Source: Paenibacillus sp. JNUCC-31 | GTDB taxonomy: Bacteria; Bacillota; Bacilli; Paenibacillales; Paenibacillaceae | Assembly (NCBI RefSeq): GCF_014844075.1 | Contig: NZ_CP062165.1 | Coordinates: forward strand, 1,364,001 to 1,428,000 | Direction: 5' to 3' | DNA length: 64,000 bases | Shown: positions 36,401 to 45,852 of the stretch, in pieces | How the letters are laid out: each line of letters begins with the position of its first letter | Position numbering within the stretch: the stretch's first letter is position 1 | Made by a program: the position numbers and the translations under genes | Notes under the pieces: generated by a model | The model's input: only the letters and a program-made list of their open reading frames with translations | Told to the model about the DNA's origin: nothing | Databases searched by the model: none

Positions 36401-39400
36401 TCACTTTGAGGCTGTCATGTACTCCACCAGTGCTCGCAGGGAAAAATCGGAGGTTGAGCACAGCAGGATGCTTCCAGCTGACTGCGGCAGTGCTCCATCA
36501 TCATAAGGGTTACGCAGCACCAGATTCAGCAGCGGCTTAACCGCAGCCAAGGCCTCAGCCAGCGCCAGCTGGCCTGTGAATAGATGGGCATTAAGGGTGC
36601 CCTGGATCACAACGTCTGCATCAGCAGCTTTCTGTACCATGGACACGATCTGCTCGGCATCGGGCTTCATTGCACAATACCGGACCTCCACAATCAAACC
36701 TTCATCCTTCAACAGCGATTCCAGCCTGATTTCGGCAGAACCACTATTATCGGCCTGGGTCAGCTGCTCCTGCTGCGGCAGTATCAGCAAATATTTCAGC
36801 GAATCCTTGAGTGGGAGCAGGCCCTGCGGGTCCCGGCTGACTTTCACGGTCATACGAGCCAGCTTCAGTGCCGTTTTCTCCCACTGCTCTCTGGGAATCG
36901 GCTGTGCCGCTGCTCGGTACTGCAGGAATTGGTCATACAGCTGCCGAATACGAAGAACCGACTCGTCGATTCGTGCCTCGCTGATGCGCCCATCCCTTAC
37001 AGCGCCCAGAATACTCGCGATCACCCGATTCTGGAACTCCGGCGTATGGCACATCAGGATCATATCATTCCCCGCCTGAACGGCAAGCACACCTACCTCT
37101 TCCGGGCTGAAATGTTTGCGGATGGCCCCCATTTCAATATCATCGGTGCAGATTACCCCCGCAAAGCCCAGTTTTCCCCTTAGCAACTTCGAAGCAAAAT
37201 AGGGGCTGAGTGATGCTGGAAGTCCCCCGGATTCTGGAATGTTGGGAAACACCAGATGCCCCATCATGATTGAATCCGCTCCAGCTTCAATCGCCTCAAC
37301 AAAGGGAAGCAGCGGCCCCTCCATCAACTGTTCAAGCGTTAGTTCACATTCGGGCAGAACGATATGCGAGTCTCCGCTCACTTGCCCATGGCCGGGAAAA
37401 TGCTTTGCCGTCACAGCAACACCCGCTTCATGCATTCCCTGAATATAAGCTCGGCCGAAACCGGCCACCAGCTGCGGGTCCTCTCCGAAGGATCGAACGC
37501 CGACGACCGGATTATCAATATTCGTGTTCACATCCAGCACAGGTGCCCAGTTCATCGGAATGCCAAGCGAATGCAGCTCACTGCCGATCACTCTACCTAG
37601 CAAACGGGCAGCTTCCGGGTCTTCACTTAATCCGACTGCCCGGTTCCCGGGGATATAGGGGAAGAAGGATTTGAACTTGGACAAGGTGCCTCCCTCTTCA
37701 TCTACCGAAATATAATAGGGCAAAGGGCTGCCACTATCTTCGGCTATCCTCTGTACTTCTGCAAGCAATGCCAGCGTCTGCGGCTCACTCTCAATATTGT
37801 GTGGAAAGATGCCTATTCCGCCAAACGGGTGCTGCGACATTCTGCCGCGGAACTCCGGCTCGGCCCGAGTCGATGGCGTGCCAACTACGCACATCATCGC
37901 TATTTTGTCCTCCAGGCTCATTACCGTCCGATTGGCTGCTGGATGAATTACGTTCAGGCCCAATTCGTGATAAAGCGTTCGCTCCAGATAATCATGCAGA
38001 TAGAACCTGGATTTCACAAAATGCTCTGCCATATCAGAGGACTGGTAACGCTCCAGCGCTGCCTTCATCCGAGGGAGGACACCATCACGCCCGCGGCGAT
38101 TTCTCGTATAGTTGTTATGGAGTGAGCGCCACTCCGCATCGTCGCCGGGATACAGTTCCCAGCGGTAGGCATACTTATGGATCGCCCGCGAACGATCTGT
38201 CGCCACCTCAAAATCATGCATAATTGCAATCAGTTCCGCCTCTTCTTTATGCTCGCGCACTTCGTCCATCAGCTTCCAGATCACATCATAATAATCCTCC
38301 ACCCTGTAATTGCCCAGACGATTGTGTCCGGTAACCGGATCAATGCCATGAAACCGTTCCAGAAAACGGTCGATGAAACTTGCGGCATCCGCCTTGCGGT
38401 TCCAGGCCAAATCCGCATGCAGCAGCATGGGGTACCAGGTGGTTTCGAAAATACCATACGGAACACCGAGACTGAAAGGCCCCGTCCAGTTGGTGGCAAC
38501 CACGCAGTCCAGATCCAGCTTGTCGGCTGTCTCTGCCCATTGGAGTAGATTATCCGTCCGGTTCAAAAGCACCGGATAATTCTGATGCTCCGCCCAGTCA
38601 AAGCTGCGGACGGCTGGCGCTCCCATAATTTCAATGCCAAGCGACCTGAATTTGTTCGCATGCGAAGTGACCTCTGCTTCGATATTGCGACCGTTGTAGA
38701 TCCAGATCATCGCTGCACTTCGTTGATCCAGCTTAGCCAGTTCATCTGGCGGGCACTTATCCAGCATGTCATGCCAGAAAATCGGCTGTTTCCCCCGCTC
38801 TGCCGTAAATGCGATCAGCCGGTTTAAAAAGGCAATAAATGCCCTTTCCCTTATGCCTCCAAACTCGACTTTGCAGCGTTCACATTCGCATAGGCTGTAG
38901 ACCTCGTCACACCCGAGGTGGATATATCGCGAATCCGGGTGGGCGTCGATCATCTCCTCAAGTAAGGTGGTTATCAGCCCATAGGTCTCTGGATGTGATG
39001 GACAAATCTCCCCGGTAGACTGCTCTGTCTCGCGAAGATGCCGCCAACCTTCGTGGCGTAATACATATTCCAGATGTCCGAAGCTCTGCTGGAGTGGAAT
39101 AATCTCTATAAAGTGCTCATGGGCGGTCCGCTTCAGTTCTTCCAGCTGTGAGAGGCTTAACGCATGCTTCGGGTGTGCGAATTCCGGATGCGTGCGGAAT
39201 GGAAATTTATCCTCATATTCGACCAAAATCGCATTCGTCTTATAACGAGCGAATTCCGCCAAATACCCGATCAGCAGTTCCGGCTTCGAGAACGTCTGCC
39301 GCAGATCCAAATTCATTGCACGCACCGCTGTATCCGGCCAGTCTGTTATGGACAATGCCGGGATGTCTCCATCCGATCCACGCAGTTGTACCAGAGTCTG

Positions 39401-39898
39401 CAATCCGTAGAATAGACCCGCCGCATCCAGCGCGTAAACCTCTGCCCTTCGGGACGATACCTCCAACCGATATCCTTGTGCCCGCCCCGCAAGTCTGGCT
39501 GAATGTGTCTCGTCATTTCCGATGAATAAACTAACATCAGCGATGACCAGGCCCTTCTGTTGTACTCCCATAGCTTCAGGAGCTTCATGAACTGTTTGGA
39601 CTTCTTGAGGTTTAGGAGCTTCTTGTGCTTCTTGTGCTTCGTGGGCTTCTTGAGCTGCATGGACCTCATCGACTATCTGCTGCATTTGCTTCCCTGGCAG
39701 ACGTTCGATTACTAACAAATATCCTCTATCTATCCTGGAGCATGTATATTCCATCCCCGGAAATGCCCGTCGGCAATGAATTACCAATCTGGGTTCATCC
39801 TGCTCCATGAAAAGGCTCAGTCTTTCCTCGCCTTTCAGCCGCAAAGCGTCTCCCTCGGTCGCTGCAATCTGCTTCGGTTGTGGTATCAAGCTCTGCAT
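36401..39898 (-). CDS. Bifunctional intracellular beta-N-acetylhexosaminidase, GH20-GH3 fusion
   Basis: A 1165-residue two-enzyme protein. The N-terminal half (1-about 650) is GH20: a GH20b-like domain, then the catalytic barrel with the Asp331-Glu332 pair in HLGCDEV and the Trp-lined VVATNWTGPFS loop. The C-terminal half (about 656-1165) is a NagZ-like GH3 enzyme with KHFPGHG, the Asp843-Ser-His845 acid/base dyad of GDSH and the nucleophile Asp919 in CTDDIEMGAI. No signal peptide is present, so it acts in the cytoplasm on imported oligosaccharides. The ATG at 39898 follows GGGGGAG; an in-frame start at 39940 would overlap nagA. A Gln-Glu-Ala-rich repeat (80-110) interrupts the first domain. 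Last gene of the GlcNAc operon. Confidence 0.92.
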   Translation of the reverse strand: MQSLIPQPKQIAATEGDALRLKGEERLSLFMEQDEPRLVIHCRRAFPGMEYTCSRIDRGYLLVIERLPGKQMQQIVDEVHAAQEAHEAQEAQEAPKPQEVQTVHEAPEAMGVQQKGLVIADVSLFIGNDETHSARLAGRAQGYRLEVSSRRAEVYALDAAGLFYGLQTLVQLRGSDGDIPALSITDWPDTAVRAMNLDLRQTFSKPELLIGYLAEFARYKTNAILVEYEDKFPFRTHPEFAHPKHALSLSQLEELKRTAHEHFIEIIPLQQSFGHLEYVLRHEGWRHLRETEQSTGEICPSHPETYGLITTLLEEMIDAHPDSRYIHLGCDEVYSLCECERCKVEFGGIRERAFIAFLNRLIAFTAERGKQPIFWHDMLDKCPPDELAKLDQRSAAMIWIYNGRNIEAEVTSHANKFRSLGIEIMGAPAVRSFDWAEHQNYPVLLNRTDNLLQWAETADKLDLDCVVATNWTGPFSLGVPYGIFETTWYPMLLHADLAWNRKADAASFIDRFLERFHGIDPVTGHNRLGNYRVEDYYDVIWKLMDEVREHKEEAELIAIMHDFEVATDRSRAIHKYAYRWELYPGDDAEWRSLHNNYTRNRRGRDGVLPRMKAALERYQSSDMAEHFVKSRFYLHDYLERTLYHELGLNVIHPAANRTVMSLEDKIAMMCVVGTPSTRAEPEFRGRMSQHPFGGIGIFPHNIESEPQTLALLAEVQRIAEDSGSPLPYYISVDEEGGTLSKFKSFFPYIPGNRAVGLSEDPEAARLLGRVIGSELHSLGIPMNWAPVLDVNTNIDNPVVGVRSFGEDPQLVAGFGRAYIQGMHEAGVAVTAKHFPGHGQVSGDSHIVLPECELTLEQLMEGPLLPFVEAIEAGADSIMMGHLVFPNIPESGGLPASLSPYFASKLLRGKLGFAGVICTDDIEMGAIRKHFSPEEVGVLAVQAGNDMILMCHTPEFQNRVIASILGAVRDGRISEARIDESVLRIRQLYDQFLQYRAAAQPIPREQWEKTALKLARMTVKVSRDPQGLLPLKDSLKYLLILPQQEQLTQADNSGSAEIRLESLLKDEGLIVEVRYCAMKPDAEQIVSMVQKAADADVVIQGTLNAHLFTGQLALAEALAAVKPLLNLVLRNPYDDGALPQSAGSILLCSTSDFSLRALVEYMTASK

Positions 39899-39908
39899 CG
39901 CTCTCCCC

Positions 39909-41072
39909 CTATTCTCGGCTCTGTGGACTGATCCGACCATTCTTCCAACACTGTAAAACCCTCAACTTTCCCCCATCCAGATTGAAACTAACCACATCTG
40001 CAGGCGCTCCGACCTTAAGTCCAGCGGCCTGTTCAAGTCCAAGCAGCCGGGCTGGATGCACCGATGCACAATTCCAGACATCGGCAAGCCCAGACAGCCC
40101 CGCTTCCACGAGATAGCCCACCTGATCCGGCAGCATCATCGCCGAGCCAGCCAACAACTCCGGCTGGCCGGCAAGGTGCAGCCGACCTTCCGCCGTCAAT
40201 ACCACATCTCCGCCGATGTGAAGATGATAATAACCTGGCGGCATGCCGCTCAATGAGACTGCATCGCTGACCAGAATGGCGCGCCCCCCCTTCATCCGGA
40301 GAATCACGGCTAGTACGGACAGCGGAAGATGGTGACCATCCGCAATCATGCAGCCATACAACTCATCGGCCGCAAGCTGTTCCCACAGGTAGTTGGGATG
40401 GCGCGGAAGCGTCAGGTGCGTACCGTTACCAAGATGCGTGGACATGACAGCCCCTGCGGCGACCGCCTCCCGGATCTGCTCTGGCGTTGCTGCTGTATGT
40501 CCAATCGAGACCAAAATGCCGGATTCGCTGCAACGGTTTATAAATGCAGCCGCACCAGGCCACTCCGGGGAAAGCGTAATGATGCGAATCAACCCATCGG
40601 CAGCTTCCTGCCAACGACTGAGGGCCTCCCAATCAGGAGAAACAATATGCTGCTGCGGGTGTGCGCCGCGCGGGCCGTCCTCCCGCGAGAGGAACGGGCC
40701 TTCCAGATGAATGCCCGCAATTCCCTCGGCCGCATCCGGGTTCAGCCGAACGGCTTTCGCAATGGCGGAAGCCGCCTCAGCCAGCCGTACAGAACTGTTC
40801 GTAATTAACGTCGGACAATAGCTTGTAACACCTTGGCTTTGCAGCTTACGGGTTAGTTGCAATACCGTATCCGGACACAGCGGGGCTGTGTTCAGATCCA
40901 GCCCCCACCCGCCATTCACCTGTAAATCCACCAGTCCCGGTGCCAGCCAGGGCAGGCAATCTACGGAAAGAGCCCCTTCAAGCTCAGCAACCCCAGTGAT
41001 ACGTCCCTCTCCAACTGCCACCTCAATGGGCTTCCCGGTCCGATAGTGCCTCCCGATTATTGGCGCACTCAC
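39909..41072 (-). CDS. nagA: N-acetylglucosamine-6-phosphate deacetylase
   Basis: Removes acetate from GlcNAc-6-phosphate to give glucosamine-6-phosphate. Amidohydrolase-fold motifs: PGLVDLQVNGG (the Q-x-N variant of the metal site seen in E. coli NagA), the metal ligand Glu in IHLEGPF, SIGHTAA, STHLGNGT, DGHHLPL and the catalytic Asp in VSDAVS. The GTG at 41072 overlaps the nagB stop as GTGA and gives 387 residues; a longer frame would run into nagB and is rejected. Eleven bp separate it from the GH20-GH3 gene. Confidence 0.94.
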   Translation of the reverse strand: MSAPIIGRHYRTGKPIEVAVGEGRITGVAELEGALSVDCLPWLAPGLVDLQVNGGWGLDLNTAPLCPDTVLQLTRKLQSQGVTSYCPTLITNSSVRLAEAASAIAKAVRLNPDAAEGIAGIHLEGPFLSREDGPRGAHPQQHIVSPDWEALSRWQEAADGLIRIITLSPEWPGAAAFINRCSESGILVSIGHTAATPEQIREAVAAGAVMSTHLGNGTHLTLPRHPNYLWEQLAADELYGCMIADGHHLPLSVLAVILRMKGGRAILVSDAVSLSGMPPGYYHLHIGGDVVLTAEGRLHLAGQPELLAGSAMMLPDQVGYLVEAGLSGLADVWNCASVHPARLLGLEQAAGLKVGAPADVVSFNLDGGKLRVLQCWKNGRISPQSRE

Positions 41073-41851
41073 AGGCCGTAGGCTTCCCGGTCTGTGAACA
41101 TCGTGATTCCAGGATGGGTACGCAGGATGGTAGCAGGACATGCCGTGCTGATCGGATCATGTAAAGCTGCTGCAAGTGCACGCCGCTTGGATGCTCCCGG
41201 CACAATTGCGAACAGCTCCCTTCCAGCCATTAACGTTGGCACAGTCAGGGTCAACGCCTCTGCAGGCACGTCATCCAGATGGGCAAAGCAACCATCATTC
41301 ACTTGCTGGCAGCGGCAGGATTCGTCCAGCTCCACTGCTTTGACAACTCTTGGATCTTCAAAATCGGCAACTGGCGGATCATTGAAGGCAATATGCCCGT
41401 TTTCTCCGATCCCGAGGCAGACGATATCAATAGGAGCTTCACACAACAGGTTTCCATATCTTTGACTCTCCTGCTCCACATCTTGTAGCCCATCAAGCAG
41501 TTCCACCCGCCCAGGCTGCACGTGACTGAACAAACGTTCCGTTAAATATCGGCCAAAGCGCTGGGGAGCCGTATCCGCCAGACCGATATATTCATCCATA
41601 TGAAAGGCGCAGACCCGTGACCAATCAATGCCTTGCTCCCGTATCAGACCTGCATACAATTCATTTTGCGAAGGCGCGGCAGCGAACACTATGCGAACCT
41701 GGCGCTCTGAATCCTGAAGCAGCTGTCTTAATCGGGCAGCTACCGCAGCGGCAGCCGCTGCCCCCATCTGATCCCGGTCGACATAAACCTGTACAGACAT
41801 GCACTCAACGACGTGAGTTCCCATCGGTTTTATCAAGCCATTTCCGTTCAT
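41069..41851 (-). CDS. nagB: Glucosamine-6-phosphate deaminase
   Basis: Converts glucosamine-6-phosphate to fructose-6-phosphate and ammonia. A 260-residue NagB/RpiA-fold protein with the catalytic Asp in FHMDEYIG and the phosphate/base loop GIGENGHIAFNDP. ATG at 41851 with GAAGGAGG ten bases upstream. It is coupled to nagA through a four-base overlap. The conserved hexose-isomerase motifs are intact, though the N-terminus (about ten residues before MGTHVVECM) is longer than usual. Confidence 0.94.
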   Translation of the reverse strand: MNGNGLIKPMGTHVVECMSVQVYVDRDQMGAAAAAAVAARLRQLLQDSERQVRIVFAAAPSQNELYAGLIREQGIDWSRVCAFHMDEYIGLADTAPQRFGRYLTERLFSHVQPGRVELLDGLQDVEQESQRYGNLLCEAPIDIVCLGIGENGHIAFNDPPVADFEDPRVVKAVELDESCRCQQVNDGCFAHLDDVPAEALTLTVPTLMAGRELFAIVPGASKRRALAAALHDPISTACPATILRTHPGITMFTDREAYGL

Positions 41852-41892
41852 GCTTCGTTAACCTCCTTCAAGCTGTTTCTCTCCCGCTTTGT

Positions 41893-44169
41893 TCATTTGC
41901 CTGCATTTAGCATCAGCAGCGTTGCATGCGGCGAATCATGACCTGCTGCATAATAATAGCCGTTGTAACGGATTCTGCGTGGTTCAAAACCAACCTGCCT
42001 TCCCGGCCCAACTGCTTCCGAGCCAAGCGCTACACCTCCATCCACTCCGGTGATTCCGCTGATGTACCGTCCAGCAGCATAAGTGAATCTCCCCTCGACT
42101 CTCGCTCCAGCCAGTACTGCACCTGTATCGTAATCTCTAACTTTCAAGGTGACGGATGCCCCTGATCCGCCATAGACCAGATTCATGTCCGTTACAATCA
42201 TGGGCTTCAGTATGGTGCTACCTGTGGTCGCCGAAACTTCATCAGTGAGTGGCCCAATATTACCACGCAAATCGCGGGCTGCAATACGGTAGTAATATGT
42301 CGTATCCGGCAGCAGTCCCTTGTCCTGGTAATTCAGGGTGCGGGCGAATCCAACGATATCCGCAGCGACAGGCGTGAACCCCTGCACTGTACTTCGGTAG
42401 ATCACATAGCGTTCCACTTCCATGTTATCCGAAGCCATTCCATAATTCAGATGTACAGTCTGATAATCAGTGGCCTGAATAGACGGAACCCCTGGAAGGG
42501 CGGAAGGGGCCTCCTGGTCATCCGGCGCTGTCCACACTACACTACCTGGTCCCCAGTAAGAAGGAAGTGCCCGGTAGGAATCATAGTGATGGACAGCAAT
42601 ACCGCCGAAGCCGCTGCTCTGTCCGTAAGCTGCATACACTTTATCCAGTTCGGCTTCCATGTGGATGCGGCCTTCCTCCCAGAAAGTAATGCTCTCCGGG
42701 TCGCCGCTATTGGCAATATCCAGCGTTTCCACACCAATGACCACGGAGTGCGGCTTGCCGATCTGATCTGCGTATGCCAGTTCTCCAGCAGCTCCGGCAA
42801 TAATGCCAGCTGAACCATCTGCTGTATCCCGGTAGTCCATAATGGAGATATAGTCGGAGATATCCTGAACATGCTCAGACAGCCATTTGCTGGAGCCATT
42901 CCACACGATATTAGCCCCTTGGTCCGATGTGTCATACCACTTGGGCACAGCAGGACCGAACGGAAGCCGAATACCTGCGGTATCCCGGCGACTAATCATC
43001 TTTTGCAGACCATCCAGGTATTCCTTCTGTAGAAAATGGCTTGGATCTTTGAAGTCGGGAGAGATATACGGCTCAATATCCACATTAATACCGTCAAATT
43101 TCTCCGTATCGCCTGCCGCAAGGTTGTAATTGATCACCTGCTCCATTTCCTGCACGGCATGATGGTGATATTTCTCGTAAGCGCCCATATAGGCCGGTGT
43201 AGTGCTGCCTGCAATTAACGCATGCACCTGCAGATTTTTGCTGTGCGCCCAACTCACGAAAGAACGCAACTCCATTTCCTGCGCTTCCAGTGCATCGTAT
43301 CCGGCATAACCGCCCACTGCAAGATAAAGCGTCTGGACCGGTGTTTGGCCGAATGTCTGCGTATCCGTGATGAATGACTCCAGCACCTGGCGCGATTCAG
43401 GATTCAGCAGCAAGTTATAGCTCTCCGGCTCCCAGATCCACATGGCCCGCTCCTGTACAGGAAGAGGAACGGCAGTCTCATGCGTCCCGGTTCCAACCTG
43501 AGCATACACCGTCGGGCTATAACCATAACGCCCCGGGGCGCTGGCCGCTCTGGCCTCCAGACTGACCGTGCGATCGCCAAGTCCCGCCGTGTCCCAGGTG
43601 TATACATATGCAGGGCCCTGCTGAACAGCCTCTTCCCATGGCCCGCGGTTCACCCGAACCTCTACCCGCAGGATTGGAAGTGGCGAGCTGGTCTCGATCG
43701 ACACCTCTACCTGGCCGCTAAGAGATACGCCCTCAGATGGTCCGGTAATGGTTACAACGGGGACAGCACCTGCCGGGTTATTAACGGTAAGGATGGCAGG
43801 CACCCCCCACACCCCGTAGCGGGTTGACGTATCCAATCCACGGACCACCAGCTCCACCGTCCCGTTATAGCCTGAGGTATCCAGCATATAAGACCAGGTG
43901 CCGCTGTCATCCCCATCTGGATCATTTAATACCACTTCGAATTGAGCCGTTCCGTCCACAAACAGTCGAATGTCATACAGGTCGGTATAACTGCCCCCAA
44001 TTTCCACCAGCCCTCCATCCGACACGTAACCGCCCGCAGGCGCGTCCAGCGAGATTGAACCCGCTGCTTTTGCCTTGCCAGGTAAAGCTATTCCAATCGT
44101 CACCATACAGATCAACAGAAACAATCCCAGTCTGAATCCGGAGTACACACGCAGATGCTGCTTTTTCAT
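41893..44169 (-). CDS. Secreted multidomain protein with GH18-like barrel, Ig-like and FN3 domains
   Basis: A 758-residue exported protein: signal peptide (hydrophobic core about 13-30, AKAA cleavage near 36), two Ig/bacterial-Ig-like beta domains (about 37-225), a TIM-barrel-like region (about 238-550), an FN3 domain (about 568-655) and a C-terminal beta domain. The barrel carries FDGINVDIEPY with Asp359, Asp364 and Glu366, matching the DxxxxDxE catalytic signature of GH18 chitinase/ENGase-type enzymes. Given the downstream nag genes it probably cleaves an extracellular GlcNAc-containing glycan, releasing oligosaccharides for the ABC importer. The substrate (chitin-like, host glycan or exopolysaccharide) is not readable. 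Confidence 0.8.
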   Translation of the reverse strand: MKKQHLRVYSGFRLGLFLLICMVTIGIALPGKAKAAGSISLDAPAGGYVSDGGLVEIGGSYTDLYDIRLFVDGTAQFEVVLNDPDGDDSGTWSYMLDTSGYNGTVELVVRGLDTSTRYGVWGVPAILTVNNPAGAVPVVTITGPSEGVSLSGQVEVSIETSSPLPILRVEVRVNRGPWEEAVQQGPAYVYTWDTAGLGDRTVSLEARAASAPGRYGYSPTVYAQVGTGTHETAVPLPVQERAMWIWEPESYNLLLNPESRQVLESFITDTQTFGQTPVQTLYLAVGGYAGYDALEAQEMELRSFVSWAHSKNLQVHALIAGSTTPAYMGAYEKYHHHAVQEMEQVINYNLAAGDTEKFDGINVDIEPYISPDFKDPSHFLQKEYLDGLQKMISRRDTAGIRLPFGPAVPKWYDTSDQGANIVWNGSSKWLSEHVQDISDYISIMDYRDTADGSAGIIAGAAGELAYADQIGKPHSVVIGVETLDIANSGDPESITFWEEGRIHMEAELDKVYAAYGQSSGFGGIAVHHYDSYRALPSYWGPGSVVWTAPDDQEAPSALPGVPSIQATDYQTVHLNYGMASDNMEVERYVIYRSTVQGFTPVAADIVGFARTLNYQDKGLLPDTTYYYRIAARDLRGNIGPLTDEVSATTGSTILKPMIVTDMNLVYGGSGASVTLKVRDYDTGAVLAGARVEGRFTYAAGRYISGITGVDGGVALGSEAVGPGRQVGFEPRRIRYNGYYYAAGHDSPHATLLMLNAGK

Positions 44170-44237
44170 AAGCGAAGCCTCCTTTTTCCATTCGTTAATG
44201 GTCTAGGATTTCCGTGCCGTACCTTACGTGCATTCGC

Positions 44238-45797
44238 TCATTTCGCGCTCAGCTGTACATTCTGAACACGGTCATACGCCTCCTTATAGGTGTTTAGCAG
44301 CTGATCTACCCCAAGATTGTTAATCTCCTCGACATACTTCTCCCAATCCGCCAGACTCCGGGAGCCGGTCACAAATTTGGCAAAGCTCTCGTCACGGTGC
44401 TTCTTGATCGCCTGCCCGGTAATGGATATGATTTCGTTCTCCCCCTCAGTAAAAGCAGGTCTTGGCTGCATTGCGGGAGGATCATACTTCACCGCTTCTT
44501 CATAGGCATGTTTCAGGTCATCCGAGAACAGCGACAAATGGGCGTTGAAATCAATCCAGGTATAGGTCCCACTGGTCTGAAGCCCTGTTTTCTTGCGCAT
44601 TTCAATGACATCGTTATACTCCGGCTTGAACTTGATCGTATTGCCTTCCTTTACATAGGTCTCGCCCTCTACACCCCAGCTGCTGAGCGTACGACCTTCT
44701 TCGGAATAGAAAAAGTCCATGTACTTCATCACATCCTCAATATTCTTGGAGGTGGAAGCCACCGTCAATCCGCCTTCCATATAATGAAAATACGGATTCA
44801 GCTGTTTGCCGCCAGAGATGCCTGCCGGAGGGGCCAGGAATTGCATGTTGAATTCGGGATTCTCCTGCTGCATGGCATTGTTGAAGAAGTCAATTCGACT
44901 GATATAATCAATCGTTACGAATGATTTGCCGGTAGAGACCATATCCTGCCACTGCTTAGTTTGCAGTGATAAGAAGTCGGGTGGAACCAACCCTTCATCG
45001 TAAAAACGTTTCCACATTCCCACCATGGCCTTGTAGTTGTCTTCAGTCGGTCCATAGCGCCATTCCTTCTGGTCAAAATCATAGTAGGCACCCTCACCTG
45101 TTCCGTAGTTCACCGTCATATTGGCATTCATCTCATCCGGGATTTGGCCGTAGCGAATAGAGAGCGGATAGCTGTCCGGGTATTTCTCCTTCAGCGTCTT
45201 CAGCGCCGCATGCAATTCTTCATAAGTTGTTGGAACCTGGATGCCTTCCTTATCAAAAACATCCTTGCGGTACATCCAGATCATGCGGTTCGTCTCGCCA
45301 AAGCCCTGATTGGGAAACATATACATTTTGCCGTCGGCGGACAGGGCAGCCTTCGCCTCTTCGGGATATTCCTTCATCCATGCCTTCAGATTCGGCATAC
45401 TGTCCATATACTCCATCAGATCAACCAGTGCGCCCTGCTGACCAAACTTGTTCGAATCCTTGCGATTGGGCATATACATCAGATCAGGCAGCGCTTTGGA
45501 GGCAATCGCCAGATTCAGGCTCTCATCCAGCTTGCCGGAAGGTGTCTGCACCTCCAGCGTGACGCCGGTCTTTTCCTTCAACCAGCCCCAAATGGGCCAG
45601 CTTTTGGAATAGGGGAACGTGGCATTATTGTCCAGCAGCGCCGTGAATGTCTTTTCTGCCCCGGCGGAGTTATCGCTTCCCCCGATGGAGTTCCCCTTGG
45701 TATTCGTTTGCGGGTCGGCACCACTGCCGCCACTACACCCTGCAACCATCGTTACTGCAATCAGCAGGGGAAGTATTACCGATTTCCATTTGCCCAT
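44238..45797 (-). CDS. Lipoprotein oligosaccharide-binding protein of an LplABC-type ABC importer
   Basis: A 519-residue family 1 extracellular solute-binding protein. The signal peptide ends in the lipobox VAGC (Cys21), so it is lipid-anchored outside the membrane. The sequence has the LplA/YtcQ style, with KTGVTLEVQTPSG, LPDLMYMPNR and a C-terminal helix-rich part. Followed by the GH18-like and nag genes and preceded by the two permeases. The ligand is probably a GlcNAc-containing oligosaccharide, inferred from the operon. Confidence 0.9.
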   Translation of the reverse strand: MGKWKSVILPLLIAVTMVAGCSGGSGADPQTNTKGNSIGGSDNSAGAEKTFTALLDNNATFPYSKSWPIWGWLKEKTGVTLEVQTPSGKLDESLNLAIASKALPDLMYMPNRKDSNKFGQQGALVDLMEYMDSMPNLKAWMKEYPEEAKAALSADGKMYMFPNQGFGETNRMIWMYRKDVFDKEGIQVPTTYEELHAALKTLKEKYPDSYPLSIRYGQIPDEMNANMTVNYGTGEGAYYDFDQKEWRYGPTEDNYKAMVGMWKRFYDEGLVPPDFLSLQTKQWQDMVSTGKSFVTIDYISRIDFFNNAMQQENPEFNMQFLAPPAGISGGKQLNPYFHYMEGGLTVASTSKNIEDVMKYMDFFYSEEGRTLSSWGVEGETYVKEGNTIKFKPEYNDVIEMRKKTGLQTSGTYTWIDFNAHLSLFSDDLKHAYEEAVKYDPPAMQPRPAFTEGENEIISITGQAIKKHRDESFAKFVTGSRSLADWEKYVEEINNLGVDQLLNTYKEAYDRVQNVQLSAK

Positions 45798-45852
45798 AAG
45801 CTTCTCTCCCTTAATCTGAATTTGCGGTGCATTCCTTGTTTGCCTTTAAACT

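Noticed and set aside
41073..41141. Longer start for nagA
   Set aside because: It would lie inside nagB; the GTG overlapping the nagB stop fits translational coupling and the family length.
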